From Chelydra serpentina (taxonomy: Eukaryota; Chordata; Testudines; Chelydridae): a stretch of 64,000 bases of DNA. The translations under genes were made by a program, and so were the position numbers. Shown in pieces: positions 44,132 through 55,701 of this stretch (the stretch's first letter is position 1; the number at the start of each line of letters is the position of its first letter). The stretch covers positions 35,438,001-35,502,000 of the forward strand of contig JBAIAC010000008.1 of assembly GCA_037349315.1 (NCBI GenBank), read 5' to 3'. The notes beneath the pieces were generated by a model. It was not told the DNA's origin. It did no database searches and saw only the letters and a program-made list of their open reading frames with translations.

Positions 44132-44620
44132 GGAGTATTCTATCTGCTACCCAAATTCCATAACGCTGGGAATCCCGGATGCCCCATCATCTCAATCCTG
44201 CTGTCAGGGTGTCAATGCTTATCTGGCTATGTAGACTCTCTCCTCAGGCCCTACGCTACCAGGACTCCCAGATATCTTCGAGACACCACTGACTTCCTGA
44301 GGAAACTACAGTCCTTTGGTGATCTTCCAGAAAACACCATCCTAGTCACTATGGATGTAGAAGCTCTCTACACCAACATTCCACACAAAGATGGACTACA
44401 AGACATCAGGAATAGCATCCCCGATACTATCGTGGCAAACCTGGTGGCTGAACTTTGACTCTGTCCTCACCCACAACTATTTCAGATTTGGGGACAATGT
44501 ATACCTTCAAGTTAGCGGGACTGCTATGGTTACCTGCATGGCTCCACAGTATGCCAACATTTTTATGGCTGACTTAGAACAATACTTCCTCAGCTCTCGT
44601 CCCCTAAAGCCCTACTCTAC
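44132..44620 (+). pseudogene. Penelope RT core, frameshifted, with micro-inversion
   Basis: Frame +2 reads 'YLLPKFHNAGNPGCPIIS', 'LSGYVDSLLRPYATRT', 'LVTMDVEALYTNIPHKDG' (motif A, catalytic Asp codon 44354-44356), then a TGA at 44456-44458. The reading resumes in another frame as 'VLTHNYFRFGDNVYLQVSG', 'TAMVTCMAPQYANIFMADLE' (44454-44613) and returns to +2 by 44612 ('LLYLRYIDD'). Bases 44193-44221 read as unrelated residues, but their reverse complement gives 'SIDTLTAGL'-like text fitting the family there, which suggests a small inversion. Confidence 0.78.
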
Positions 44621-45709
44621 TTGCGCTACATTGATGACCTCTTCATCATCTGGACCCAGGGGAAGGAGACCCTTGAGGAATTCCACCAGGATTTCAACAA
44701 TTTCCACTCCACCATCAACGTCCGCCTGGACCAGTCCACACAAGAGGTCCACTTCCTAGACACTACAGTGCTAATAAGCAATGGTCACATAAACACCACC
44801 CTATACCGGAAACCTACTGACCGCTATACTTACCTACATGCCTCCAGCTTTCATCCAGACCACATCACACGATCTATTGTCTACAGCCAAGCTCTAAGAT
44901 ACAACTGCATTTGCTCCAATCCCTCAGACAGAGACAAACACCTACAAGATCTCTATCAAGCGTTCTTAAAACTACAGTACCCACCCGGTGAAGTGAGGAA
45001 ACAGATTGACAGAGCCAGCAGGGTATCCAGAAGTCACCTACTACAAGACAGGCCCAACAAAGAAAGTAACAGAACACCACTAGCCGTCACCTACAGCCCC
45101 CAACTAAAACCTCTCGAGCACATCATCAAGGATCTACAACCTATCCTGAAAGATGATACCTCACTCGCACAGACCTTGGGAGACAGGCCAGTCCTCGCTT
45201 ACAGACAGCCCCCCAACTTGAAGAGAATACTCACTAGCAACTACACACCACACAACAAAAACACCAACCCAGGAATCAAACCCTGCAACAAACCCCGGTG
45301 CCAACTCTGTCCACATATCTACTCAAGGGATACCATCATAGGACCTAACCACATCAGCCACACCATCAGGGGCTCATTCACCTGCACATCTACCAATGTG
45401 ATATATGCCATCATGTGCCAGCAATACCCCTCTGCCATGTACATTGGCCAAACAGGACAGTCTCTACGCAAAAGAATAAATGGACACAAATCTGACATCA
45501 GCAATCATAACATTCAAAAACCAGTAAGAGAACAGTTCAATCTTCCTGGTCACTCAATAACCGATTTAAAAGTGGCAATTCTTAAACAAAAAAACTTCCA
45601 AAACAGACTCCAACATGAAACTGCAGAACTGGAATTAATTTGCAAACTGGACACCATCAAATTAGGCCTGAATAAAGACTGGGAGTGGTTGGGTCATTAC
45701 AAAACCTGA
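44621..45709 (+). pseudogene. Penelope RT C-terminal half plus GIY-YIG endonuclease
   Basis: This 362-codon piece begins at the RT catalytic box (RYIDDLF; YIDD codons 44627-44638). Next comes the thumb region with 'EVHFLDTTVLISNGHINTTL', 'YRKPTDRYTYLHASSFHPDH'. A cysteine cluster C222-x4-C-x2-C230 (CNKPRCQLC) precedes the endonuclease, as in Penelope linkers. The GIY-YIG nuclease has 'NVIYAIMC' (residue 259 on) and 'MYIGQTGQSLRKRINGHKSD' with Arg283/285 and His289, and ends 'GLNKDWEWLGHYKT'. This nuclease nicks the target so the RT can prime. The piece is intact; function is lost because the upstream frames are broken. Confidence 0.92.
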
Positions 45710-45880
45710 TTTCCCCCATAATTTCCCCCTACTGTTACTCGCACCTTCTTGTCAACTGTTTGAAATGGGCCACTCTCATTACCGTTACAAAAGTGATTTT
45801 TCCTCCCTTGGTATCCTACTGTTAATTGGATTGTCTCGTTAGACTGACCTCCCACTTGGTAAGGCAACTCTCATCTTTTC

Positions 45881-46018
45881 ATGTGCTGTGTATTTATACC
45901 TGCTACTGTATTTTCCACTCCATGCATCTGATGAAGTGGGTTCTAGCCCACAAAAGCTTATGCCCAAATAAATTTGTTAGTCTGTAAGGTGCCACAAGGA
46001 CTCCTCATTGTTTGTTTT
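45881..46018 (+). repeat. Penelope 3' tail
   Basis: 'atgcatctgatgaagtgggt', 'agcttatgcccaaataaat' and 'ttgttagtctgtaaggtgcc' define the tail used to recognise insertions A, B and C. Confidence 0.9.
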
Positions 46019-46021
46019 TAA

Positions 46022-46317
46022 GGGTACGTCTATACTTACGCGTCCGGTCGGAGGCGCGCGATCGATGTTCTGGGTTCGATTTATCGCATCTTGTCTAGAC
46101 GCGATAAATCGAACCAGGAAGTGCTCCGTCGTCGACGCTGGTAATCCAGCTCGACGAACGGAGTAGGCGGAGTCGATGGGGGAGCCTGCGCGCCGCGTGT
46201 GGACCCCGGGTAAGTGCTTTTTCATTCGAACTAAGATAGTTCGACTTCAGCTACGTTATTCACGTAGCTGAAGTCGCGTATCTTAGTTCGAATTTCGGGG
46301 CTAGTGTAGACCTGCCC
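46022..46317. mobile_element. Harbinger MITE with TAA target duplication and two internal hairpins
   Basis: Ends GGGTACGTCTATACTTAC and CTAGTGTAGACCTGCCC are inverse copies. TAA flanks both sides (46019-46021, 46318-46320). Arms 46073-46087 and 46101-46115 form a perfect 15-bp stem. A second, longer stem spans 46225-46292 (starts ttcgaactaagata, ends tatcttagttcgaa). No coding sequence is present. The plan equals that of 17100-17353. Confidence 0.95.
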
Positions 46318-46332
46318 TAAGATCATGATGGT

Positions 46333-46367
<35 letters not shown>
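46333..46367 (+). repeat. (CT)n microsatellite
   Basis: About 17 uninterrupted CT units next to the MITE. Confidence 0.95.
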
Positions 46368-46368
<1 letters not shown>

Positions 46369-47703
46369 TGTTTTTATTACTATGTCTCATTAAAAACAAA
46401 AAGGACCAATTCATCCCCGCCACCCTCACATGCAGTAGATATGAAAAGCCATCCAATGTGGGGTGTAGACTGGGTGCAGGGTGACTGCTAGCTCTGTGGC
46501 CTGATCCCAGCTCTCCGGCACAGCCATAGAAGCTTCTCTGGAGCTCTGTGATAGCAGAGTGTTATGGCACTTTGGGGGTAGAATGTAGGCTCAGTGACTC
46601 CCCATGCCCTTGCTAAACCCAGGGATATCTGTTTGGAAATCCAAGTAGGCAGCAATGATGGGCTGGTTCCCCAATAGGGCTGCTGGGGAAATCTGCCCGA
46701 GGGGAAGTCTGCCAATTGTTGCATGGCTCCTGCAGAAGGCAGGCTGCTGGAGGGAGCAGATCCCAGCAACTAGAGACTAGACTAGGATAAATTTGAGGCC
46801 TATTTCCCCAGAAATCACAGGAATCCATTGAGTTGAGTTTGCTTTACCTCCGCTGCAAGTAACAGGAAGGAAATTCTGCAAAGTAAATCTTGCAGTTTGC
46901 AGTACCCCATGGGGCCCTTCTGTGGATGTGTCCATGGGAGGAGATAGGGTGTGACTGTGTTTTTACAATGTAACGTAATTATTTAAGGGGCTGAGAGCAG
47001 TATACTAATCACCATGAGCAGCAACGTGACAGCTTTGCCCATTTAATACAACCTCTAGTACTATAGGATTCTTCCATAACTATGTGACTTTTAAATTATA
47101 AAACAAATTGGTTGAAAACATTCAGATGTGCTGTTTTAACCTCTGACACCCAAGAATAATGAAAACTCCCTCGGCAAGTGTGAATTATACTGCAATTTGT
47201 TCAATATTCTCTGAAGAGACTCCAAGGGGCTTTCTCAGAATCATTCTCATGTGTCCCAGACAACCCACGACCTGCTTGGAAGAGGAAGTTGCACTTCCTC
47301 ACAAACCCACAGGGAAAATGACTGACATCAATGACATTTGTCATATTGTTTGTGCTTTTCTTTTAGTCACACTACGTTGCTCTGTGGTTCTGGCAGGTGT
47401 TCCCAGAATTGGCTGGCCTGCTTTTATGACTCATATATTATGGGAATCACTTTCTGATGCAGGATAGGTTAATTTATAGTGCCCTTTAGAGGAACATTGT
47501 TACCTTTATTGGTCTGACATTCATTATTACTTGTTAAATGGCTTTTCTTAACTTTGAACCAATCATCCAGACTATATTGTACTTCACGGCAAATGCAGGA
47601 ATAGCAGGTTTCTACTAAGTTCTCTTCAAGAAAATTGAAAATTCGTTGTGCTTTTGTCATTATGTTATTAGCGGTTTTACTTTATATGAGCCATCATCTT
47701 CTG
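46368..47703. other. Unannotated sequence
   Basis: No exon or repeat end is recognised up to the 8-bp flank of the next element. Confidence 0.4.
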
Positions 47704-47711
47704 CAATGAAG

Positions 47712-48455
47712 CAGTGGCGTTGCTAGGAGTGGAAATTTGGGTGGGCTTTCGGATGGACAGGCAAGGACAGACTCTGCTAGCTCAGCTTCTCCCCCAATGC
47801 CACAGGCTTTTCCTAGCCCTGGTGTCCCCAGATACAGGGCTTCACCTGCTGAGTTGGGTACGCCCAAGCCTCACCTTGGGCAATCACTGCCAGCAGCTCC
47901 TTCTCCATCAGGCTCAGCTCATCTCTCCCGGGAGGTGCCATGGCGCCTCCTCCTCACCCCCACACTTGCAGACATGGTGCTGCTTGCCCAGACATAGTGC
48001 TGTGTACTGTTGAAGCCGGCCGGGACCCGTGTACCCGCGACCCCCCTCCCATCAGAGCAGCTGCCAAGGGGGGGCCCAACCATTCCCTGTCCAGTGGCAG
48101 GGGGGAGACATGGTAGCCACCCCTCACGGGTTTGATTTCCCAGCACAAACAGCCCACGCTGTGTTCTGCATGGGGGAGGTCCCAGGCCCCGTGCTCTGTG
48201 CATAGGGTGCTGGTTCCCATCACCTCCTTTCCAATCCTCCTGCGTCCCCGCCACGTGTTAACTGCCCGATGGTACAGCCGGGCAGAGGAGGGGGGAAGCA
48301 GTGGAACAGCTGGGGCACTAATGTGTCTCTTCAGCGCTGTCTTTCGCCACTTCATTGTGTGTGGCTGCTGCGTACCCCTGCTCAGATTTGGGTGGGCCTG
48401 GATGCTAAGTGGTTGGGCTGCAGCCCACCCAGGCCCACCTGTGGCTACGCCCCTG
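47712..48455. mobile_element. hAT-like MITE, 744 bp, 8-bp target duplication
   Basis: The left end is CAGTGGCGTTGCTAGG and the right end is TGGCTACGCCCCTG, inverse copies with mismatches. Flanks caatgaag (47704-47711) and aaatgaag (48456-48463) match at 7 of 8 bases. 'tttgggtgggc' occurs near both ends in inverse orientation. Proline-rich frames inside are artefacts. Confidence 0.87.
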
Positions 48456-48463
48456 AAATGAAG

Positions 48464-49084
48464 TAGAATACAAGTCAGAACTTAATGCCAGTGCAAGGGT
48501 CAAGTATAATCAGCTTTGAAACTGTATGCATAACAACCTCCTATATAGTTTAGAAGGACTTCAGGACCTTCAGCTCCATGACACAGACCCCTATCACTTG
48601 AGCTAAGGAAGTAACTCCATTATTTGTTAGCAGTAGTATGCTATTATCCTTTAGATCAGCCATAACAAGGAACATGACAAAGACATTGCTAGTATAAATT
48701 ACATAGAAAGCATTTGACACAACTCTCTTGTCCCAAATAAACTATTTTGGAAGAGTTTGAAACCTAACAGACCATACCAAGCATCCTCCTTATACATTTA
48801 ATTATTTGACTTGGATTTCAAGACTTTCCATAGCTAAAAATAAAATCTCAGTCTACGCTACAATTAATATAAAAGATAATTTGTGAGTCTTAGATTTTAA
48901 AGTAGTCTGTGAACTTAGCCTGAAGCTAACACAGTTACAGATGGTAATTGCAACTTTATGGGTAGTATTCTGGATTGTGATGTTTGTGTTGAAAAGCAAA
49001 AATATAAAATAAGTATAAAAAATAACCGAAACAACTTTTAGGATTCCATAAAATTTTAAAAGTGCAGGATTAAGGGAAAGAAAA
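48464..49084. other. Unannotated AT-rich sequence
   Basis: Nothing recognised. Confidence 0.4.
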
Positions 49085-49490
49085 TACAATTGATCAGGAA
49101 TTTTTCAACAAAATGGGTTTTCATTAGAAACTTTTCACAAGAACATGGTAGTTTCAACAAAACTTTCATTGTCAAATGGTCCAGGTCCAAGATGGAATTT
49201 CTGGTCAAAATGAGATAGACACATGCCTTACCCAAGAATCTGGTAATTAGGGCATTCAGTTGGGATGTGTTAAATCCATGTTCAGCCTGTTCTGGAATAG
49301 CAACTTGAGGTGGGTCTCCTACATTCCAGGTGAGTGCCATAACCAACAGGCTAATAATCACCCTGGGATGGAGGGCATCCTCTGTTTTTTTCATTGAAAG
49401 CACTCAGTTTCATCTCAATGAGGAATGGGAATATTTTTTAAAATCTCAAAAATTTTCCTGGCACTGGAAACCATTTTCCTCCCAGCTCTA
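49085..49490 (-). repeat. 'ctagagctggtcaaaaa' family repeat, antisense, with nested unit
   Basis: 'aggaatttttcaacaaaatg', 'gaaacttttcacaagaacat' on the left and 'cctcccagctcta' on the right are the reverse of the 34251/37758 family. A palindromic tRNA-like unit (49241-49348) interrupts it. Confidence 0.5.
49241..49348. repeat. Palindromic tRNA-like repeat
   Basis: A sense arm tggtaattagggcattcag with 'tgggatgtgttaaatcc' (49241 on) faces an antisense arm 'ggtgggtctcctacattcca', 'ggtgagtgccataacca' (to 49345). It has the same module as 17708-17992, more decayed. Confidence 0.55.
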
Positions 49491-50097
49491 AAAGTGAAAC
49501 AAAGTTGTGCTGGTAGCAGGTTCTCCAACTTGGTTTAAATTTTCATATTCCTCTCTGATTACAAAAGAGTCTTGCAAGACGACGTTGGATGAATTGAAGT
49601 GCACATTAAAGTCAAATATTGAAATCAACATGCCCCTTAGATACACAGTGTCATATTATATTGACCAGGTTTCAGAAAAATGGAATACGGAAGGAGGGGA
49701 AAGTGGCTAAAACTAAAATTTGATGATTTCTAAGAAAATAATTTAATAGCTACTTAATAAATCTTTATATAGAGCCATGACTTTGGTGCTCTACAGAGAG
49801 TTCTTTAACAGCTAGTTCCCACCCCAAAGTGTATACAATGTCAATCTTGAAAACTCTCAGACAAAAGAAGTGAGGAAAAGGGACGAGAGTTAGAACAAAC
49901 AATAATAAATAGCAATCCAATGTAATAATTCCTCATAGTGTCCATACAAAATGAGACAAAGGGGAAGAATAGACAGCACAGGACTGATGTCAGTAGTATT
50001 AAACAAGGTGGATTTTGAGTGGAGTGAAGGTGCTCGCCGTAGAGTGGGGAGGATATAATTCCACATGTAGGAAGCAGCTTTACTAACAGTAACTCAT
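49491..50097. other. Unannotated sequence
   Basis: Nothing recognised. Confidence 0.4.
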
Positions 50098-50220
50098 ACA
50101 ATCCCCATTTTGCAGATGAAGAAACTGAGGCAGTAAAGTCAAGTGACTCTCAGAGCCAGAACTGAAATTCACACATTTCTGTCTCCTCGGACCACACTAC
50201 CATTCTTTGGTCCTTAGCAG
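50098..50220 (-). mobile_element. MIR/CORE-SINE-like fragment, antisense
   Basis: 'ccccattttgcagatgaaga', 'aactgaggcagtaaagtcaa', 'gtgactctcagagccagaac' follow antisense MIR order. Confidence 0.65.
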
Positions 50221-50677
50221 AGAACAGCCTTCAATCAGCTATCTATATCCTGCTCATGACCTCCTATGAAAAACTAAGTTATAATGATAATGTTTAAAAA
50301 CCTAGACTCCTCTGTTACCAGATTTGCCTATTACTTTGGGGTACACTCATTTATTAGGGTTACTCTTCAGGGGGAAGAGGGCGCATGTTCTGTAATTCTA
50401 TCAATGTACTGCTTGTGTCACTTGTGTTCTCATATGGAGCTCTACTTTTCCCTTCTGCAAGTCCCCTCCCAATGAAGGTATCCTGCAGGACCTAGGTTCC
50501 CCAAGGCTGGGTTCCTCCAACCCCAGAATCAAATGAACACATGCACACATTAACAGAGCGTGTCTGAGAGGACCAGGTTAATCAGCACTCCCGAGCTGAC
50601 CCCTTATATGTCCCTGGTCTCAGCGGACTGGCTCAAGCAGCACTTCCAAGCTGCCACCCTCATGTCCCAGGTTCAGC
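50221..50677. other. Unannotated sequence
   Basis: Nothing recognised. Confidence 0.4.
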
Positions 50678-50684
50678 ATGTCCC

Positions 50685-50858
50685 CAGGGCCAGCTCTAGC
50701 GTTTTTGCTGCCCCAGGCGGCAAAAAAAAAAAAAAAAAAAAGCCACGGCCGGGGGAAAAAAAAAACAGCCCTTGAAATGTGCCGAGCTGGAATGCCGCCC
50801 CTTCAGATGTGCCGCCCCAAGCACCTGCTTCCTTTGCTGGTGCCTGGAGCCGGCCCTG
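50685..50858. mobile_element. CAGGGCCGGC-family element with flanking duplication
   Basis: The left end is CAGGGCCAGCTCTAGC and the right end is GGAGCCGGCCCTG. The 7 bases atgtccc touch both ends directly (50678-50684 and 50859-50865), the best target-duplication evidence for this family in the window. It contains a 20-A run (50722-50741). On the minus strand the interior 'gcttggggcggcac' matches copies at 24743 and 28069, so this one is inverted relative to them. Confidence 0.9.
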
Positions 50859-50865
50859 ATGTCCC

Positions 50866-53244
50866 TATCCCCACTTTCACGTTACAGTTGTTATGATAGT
50901 AACCCTCGTGACAAGCAAACCCCACAGGGGTATGAATTGATCGGGGGTCCCAGGTGGTGGTGGTAGCTGAGGGTCCAGAGCGCTGGAGACAGGCAGAGCC
51001 CCCAGCATGATCAGTCAGGAGAAGTCCCAATGGAACTGATGCAGATTTTGGATCCAGGCATCGGAACACTTACTTGAACATGGGTAGGGGTTTTTGTAGG
51101 GAAACAACAATGGTTCAAGGGAGAACACTAGATTTGTTTATGGCTAAACTGATGGCTTAAGGAAGTATACCAAAGTTGTTTTGTTCAGGCAAGGCAATAG
51201 GGACTGATCATTCCTGGCTATGGGCAGTGTTCCTTGGAGGGAGCTCACAATGCAATTATTTTGGATACCAATAATAGACTTATTATTAGAAGTGGTCTAA
51301 TAACTACTTGGCTGGGTGTGTGCAGGCATGGATTCATTAACATCTGGAGCAGAGATCCCTCATCATGTAGTGCTTCCCTGCTTTTTTGGTCCCAGAGTTT
51401 TGTGCGGTTCTTGCCTTGGAATCTTTGTTCTCCATTCTGTACGCTAATGGAGATGCCTCCCTGTCCCATCTGCGATGCAAAGGAGGCTAGGGGAGTTTCC
51501 TTAATCCTGTCACCCTTGTCCCAGGGATTTAGGTGAGTCTCCCACTGCCTTTTCATTGCTTTTTGTAAGACTTTCTTCTGATCGGTTTTGGTTCAAGAAA
51601 AGGCATGGGGGGGGGAAGGTCTTTTGTGAGTCAAACAGGCTGGCCACTGTACCCTGGTTCCCCAAGAACACAGAGCTGATAGGTAACACCTCCTCTATAT
51701 CAGCTAGAGACTAAATGCACCAAATTAAGCATAAGCTGCACCTTCCTCCTCTTTCCTTACTCTCTCTCTTATCCCTTGTTTTAGTTTACATTCTTTAGTC
51801 TCCACTTGAAACTAGGTAGAACTGTGATTTCATAGCAAGATGGCTAGTAAATTTGCATGCGCTATCTCAATCTCCTCTTTCTGAAGTGGATGAATTTCCC
51901 TTGCAGTCTGTGTTCCCTGTCCCCGCATTAAAAACAAACATAGGTTCATAAGTAAACTAAGTTAACCCTAACCCTAAGTTAAAAATTAATTACAAATTAA
52001 ACAGGCTAGCAACTGAAGCACACAGTAACACTAGAGATTTAAAAAAATCCCCTATTAGTTAAGTCATAAATCCAGGTCCTTGGAAAGATGCACTACTATG
52101 AGGTCATTTCCTCTCTGGAATCTAAAGCTGGAGTAACTCCACTGACGTCAGAAGACCTGCACTGGTGTAAGAATAGAATCAGGGCCCACAGCTATTATAG
52201 ACCAAACCAGCTCTGCTTTTTGTGAAGACATTCATGAATTATGGGCAATGCATCTAACGTGAATGCCTGCTAGCTTCAGTTAATCAGCAGCTAGTTCCAC
52301 TTATCAAATTCTCATCTGGGAGTAAGAGGAACCCAGGTGAAGTGCCCCACCTTGGTCTTCTCCCTGGAAATGCTTATGTTAATTGGTGTTGCATGAATGC
52401 ATGGTTATTTGATGAGGTGCATGTTGCAACAAGAAGGTAAGGCCCTTCATTTATACCACCACCTGGCCTTCTCCCACACAGAGCAGAATTATTTAGAAAT
52501 ATGCTCCTGGAACACCTGAGGTTTTCTCAGGAGCATGCCCCAGATTACCCCATGGCTGGATTTTAATGACACACAGCATGTGGTAAGAATCTTCCTCTCC
52601 TCACCTGGTTTGTCATTCACTCACCTGTAGATACTATTCTGTCTTGACAAATATGACCACACAGTCAATTGCTCAACTTCCAGCTGAGAGAGGACTCCTT
52701 TCCTCTGTGCATGCTGGTGCCATGCAAACCATGGGCTTTTCAGTTCAGAATGGTGCTCATGAACTGAACCCTGCAGATCCATTTGCAGGGGGTTGGCCCC
52801 AGTCCACCCCCTTCAGACTGGCTTTGAGCCTCAAGGTATTCAGGTCTCCAAAGGAAATTCACATTACCACTGGTCACTCCTCATCAAATCCTAAAACTCC
52901 TTGATTACATTTGCCAGGAAATTGGAGACCTCCTTCCCTCTCCTACTCTCTGGTGGGCCCTTGAAGTGCTGTGGGGGGCTGCTCTAATCTACACTTAGGG
53001 AAGAAGCATTAGACAAGGTCACTTTTTCCCCTACAAGAAAATATTGTTAGGAAGCACCTAGTAGGTCAGAATGAGAGGAAATCCCTCCTTCTCTCAGTGT
53101 GTTTGAGTCTATGCCTCAGGATGCAGCTACGGCCTAATACTATAGCTTGGGAACTAACTGCATGCTACCAATAATGGGACTTCAGTTTCTAGCACAGAAG
53201 CTTCTAGAAAAACTCCACCACTCAGGACCTTACAATATACTACC
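50866..53244. other. Unannotated sequence with a short repeat fragment
   Basis: About 2.4 kb without recognised exons. 52127-52188 ('gctggagtaactcc', 'actggtgtaag', 'agggccca') belongs to the ggccagattct family. Confidence 0.4.
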
Positions 53245-53345
53245 AAACCCCAAGGCTTAGTTCATAGCTTCCAAGGCCAGAAGGGACCATTATGATCATC
53301 TAGTCTGCCCTCCTGTTACAGCAGGAGAGAGAGGGTTTCCCTGAC
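53245..53345 (-). mobile_element. CR1-like 3' end fragment, antisense
   Basis: 'ttcatagcttccaaggccag', 'aagggaccattatgatcatc', 'tagtctgccctcctgt' is the reverse complement of the terminal phrase of a turtle CR1 subfamily. Only about 100 bp is recognisable. Confidence 0.65.
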
Positions 53346-54900
53346 CCATCCTCTCCCACCGCCCTGTCAAGGAGAGGGTGGGGCAGGCTGCTTATGAGAG
53401 CCCTCACAAGAGCCTTAAGATTATGGAGGACAATAGCCACCCAAGAGGGATGTCTGCATGGCCTGTCAGTGCCTCATGAAGATCAGCAGGCCGTGGGGAG
53501 GTGGTGGGCTATAGGACAGTCCAGAAGATGGTATAAGTAAACAAGGGGTGTCAGGTCTTGACCAGAGAAGCTGGCTGCACAGCTATGGGTAAAATTTTTG
53601 AATGGGAAAGCAAATTTCATCACAGGGTGAAATGCCTCCTCTCAGGCACCTGAAATGCATCAAACCTTGTACCCAGACTCGGTGTGTGTTTGTTGGCTAC
53701 TTTCCAAACATCTCCCACAGCTCTAGCTGGGTTTGGTTGTGGTGTTAAATGTTTCGTGTTTAATCAAATAAATGTTAAGCTCCCGCAGCTGTCAGGAAAC
53801 ACCTGATAGAAACTACAATTGAAAAGGTGAAGGGGAATGATTCATCCAAAGCAAACAGTACTTTGCATAATTTAAGGAAATAATTATAGAGTGACATATT
53901 AAAGAATTAATATTACTGAACACTTCCCTTTGGAGCACACTGTGGAATGAATGGCCGATTGAATTCAATGACATATTCCAGCCCTTAGCTTTATTGAATG
54001 TCATCTGTTGTATTATTCAGCAATACATAGGGAGACAAGAATAATTACAGGTGCAGTAAGGTGTGAACAGGAAGGGGACATGGAGTCCAAGAAAATAACA
54101 ATTTTGATAAAATGTTATAAAAATAGGTACATGGAATTGATACAAATAAAGGGCTAGATTGTGCCATTGGGGGACAGCCTTGTGTGGGGTGTGGAAGAGC
54201 TCTGTTGGCAGTAGGGAGGTACCAGTGGAATTCTGCCCTCTGTACCTGGCAACCTCCTGTGAACAATGGTGGCGGGGAGGGACATCGGCTATGACCCAGC
54301 CTCTTTCAGATAGCTAGCACTTCCTGGGAAGACAGCAGAGAGCCCATAGGCTTATAAAGCCTTATCTAAATTCTAGCATGTGTCTGGCCTTTACAAGGGG
54401 AGGATCCTTGAGTCCTCTCCCCATATTGCACACCTGTAAAGGCAGTAGCACAACCTGGCTAAAACCTGATTGTTTGAAAAGCTGGTCCTTATGTTACATA
54501 GCCAAGGGAATACATGGTATTATAATTACTTGGAAATGAGTAACTGAATTTCCCAGGAATTTGACCTTTCAGGAAATCATTTGTGGTACCACACACATTG
54601 TCAAGTAAATTAGCATAAAACACATTTAATTCCAATTACTGTGAACTACCAATTACTACTAATGAATTGCTGACTAGATATATTCTTTTCCTGAGCCTAA
54701 TGAGGTCTGGCCTTCTTCATGACATAATTTAGTGGGTAGTGGAATATTCCCTCTAGCAGGTACATGGACTGTTGATCTCAAGCTGCAGCTGATGAGACAA
54801 TGTCTACAAAACAGAATGTGGGTTTTGCTGAAATTTTTCTTTCACTCACGCAAACATGATCCAGACCCCCCACCCCTCCTTAACTGTTATAATACTGGGG
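53346..54900. other. Unannotated sequence
   Basis: Nothing recognised up to the LTR start. Confidence 0.4.
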
Positions 54901-55700
54901 TGTGATGTTATCTGATAAAATATGACCATGTAGATCATTGTTGCTATCACTGTTATATAATTGCAACAAATCTTGTACAACGTATGTCAAGTAAGGTGTC
55001 TATGGAAAGGTTTTGATTTCCTGAATATGATTATGCTATTTGTATGCATGTATCATTTTTGTATTTGAAGTTATGAGTATTGGCTCTATACCTGTATTTC
55101 AAATATGTTTGCTCCTGTGGTAATGCCCACAAGGTATTTAGCTTGCACATCTTGAAGGGACTATTCAAGTTAAATGACTCATTGAGGAACACTTAGCTCA
55201 CAATGGGTCATGGAAGATGTGGTGGCCTCTGCTATGACTAAGCGAAATCATGCATGGACATATGACTCCAAGCACCATCTTGTTACCTGTAATTTTCCAC
55301 AATGAGAACAATGGGATTCCCTTCACTTGGCAAAAGCTATAAAAGGCCCTGGAAACATCTCCATTTTGCCTCTTTCCTGCTCAAACCTCTGGACTATGAA
55401 CTTATACTAATGGGAGCACTCTAACCAAGGGACTGAGGACTTTCCAATGATTCGGAAGCAACCAGAGACTTAACAAGCCAGCAGTTTATTCCATCACTGC
55501 TACATGCCTGAACCAAGAACTTTGCAATTAGTGTATGTATTTGATTCCTTTAATCAAATTTAACACTCTTCTTTCTTTCTTTCTTCCAATAAACTTTTAG
55601 ATTTTAGATACAAAAGGATTGGCAACAGCGTGATTACTAGATAAGATCGGAGTTGCATATTGACCTGATCCTTTGGGATCAGAAGAACCTTTTTGTGACT
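54901..55700 (+). mobile_element. LTR, second member of the 26.6-kb family, 3' part lost
   Basis: TGTGATGTTATCTGAT starts it. It follows the 26635-27714 LTR throughout, including 'gatcattgttgc', TATAAAA (55338-55344), AATAAA (55588-55593), 'aaaggattggcaacagcgtg' and 'cctttgggatcag'. Similarity stops near 55693, where a TA-flanked MITE lies. No end or target duplication is visible on the right. It is not the partner LTR of the copy 28 kb away, since that one is bounded by its own 5-bp duplication. Confidence 0.82.
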
Positions 55701-55701
55701 A

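Larger units (their letters stand above)
43398..46018 (+). mobile_element. Penelope-like element (RT + GIY-YIG), nearly full coding length
   Basis: It encodes, in pieces, a Penelope-type reverse transcriptase followed by a GIY-YIG endonuclease, the architecture unique to endonuclease-bearing Penelope elements. After the stop (45709) a 300-bp tail includes 'ccatgcatctgatgaagtgg', 'cccacaaaagcttatgccc' and 'aaataaatttgttagtctgt', shared with the short insertions at 21204, 21485 and 36243. The 3' end abuts a T-rich stretch at 46010-46018, just before a Harbinger MITE. No target duplication was found. Two frame changes in and before the RT core (plus a return), with a stop, inactivate it. Confidence 0.93.

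Noticed and set aside
26635..55700. The two related LTRs as the two ends of one provirus
   Set aside because: The first has its own 5-bp duplication on both sides, and the 28 kb between holds unrelated elements with no retroviral genes.
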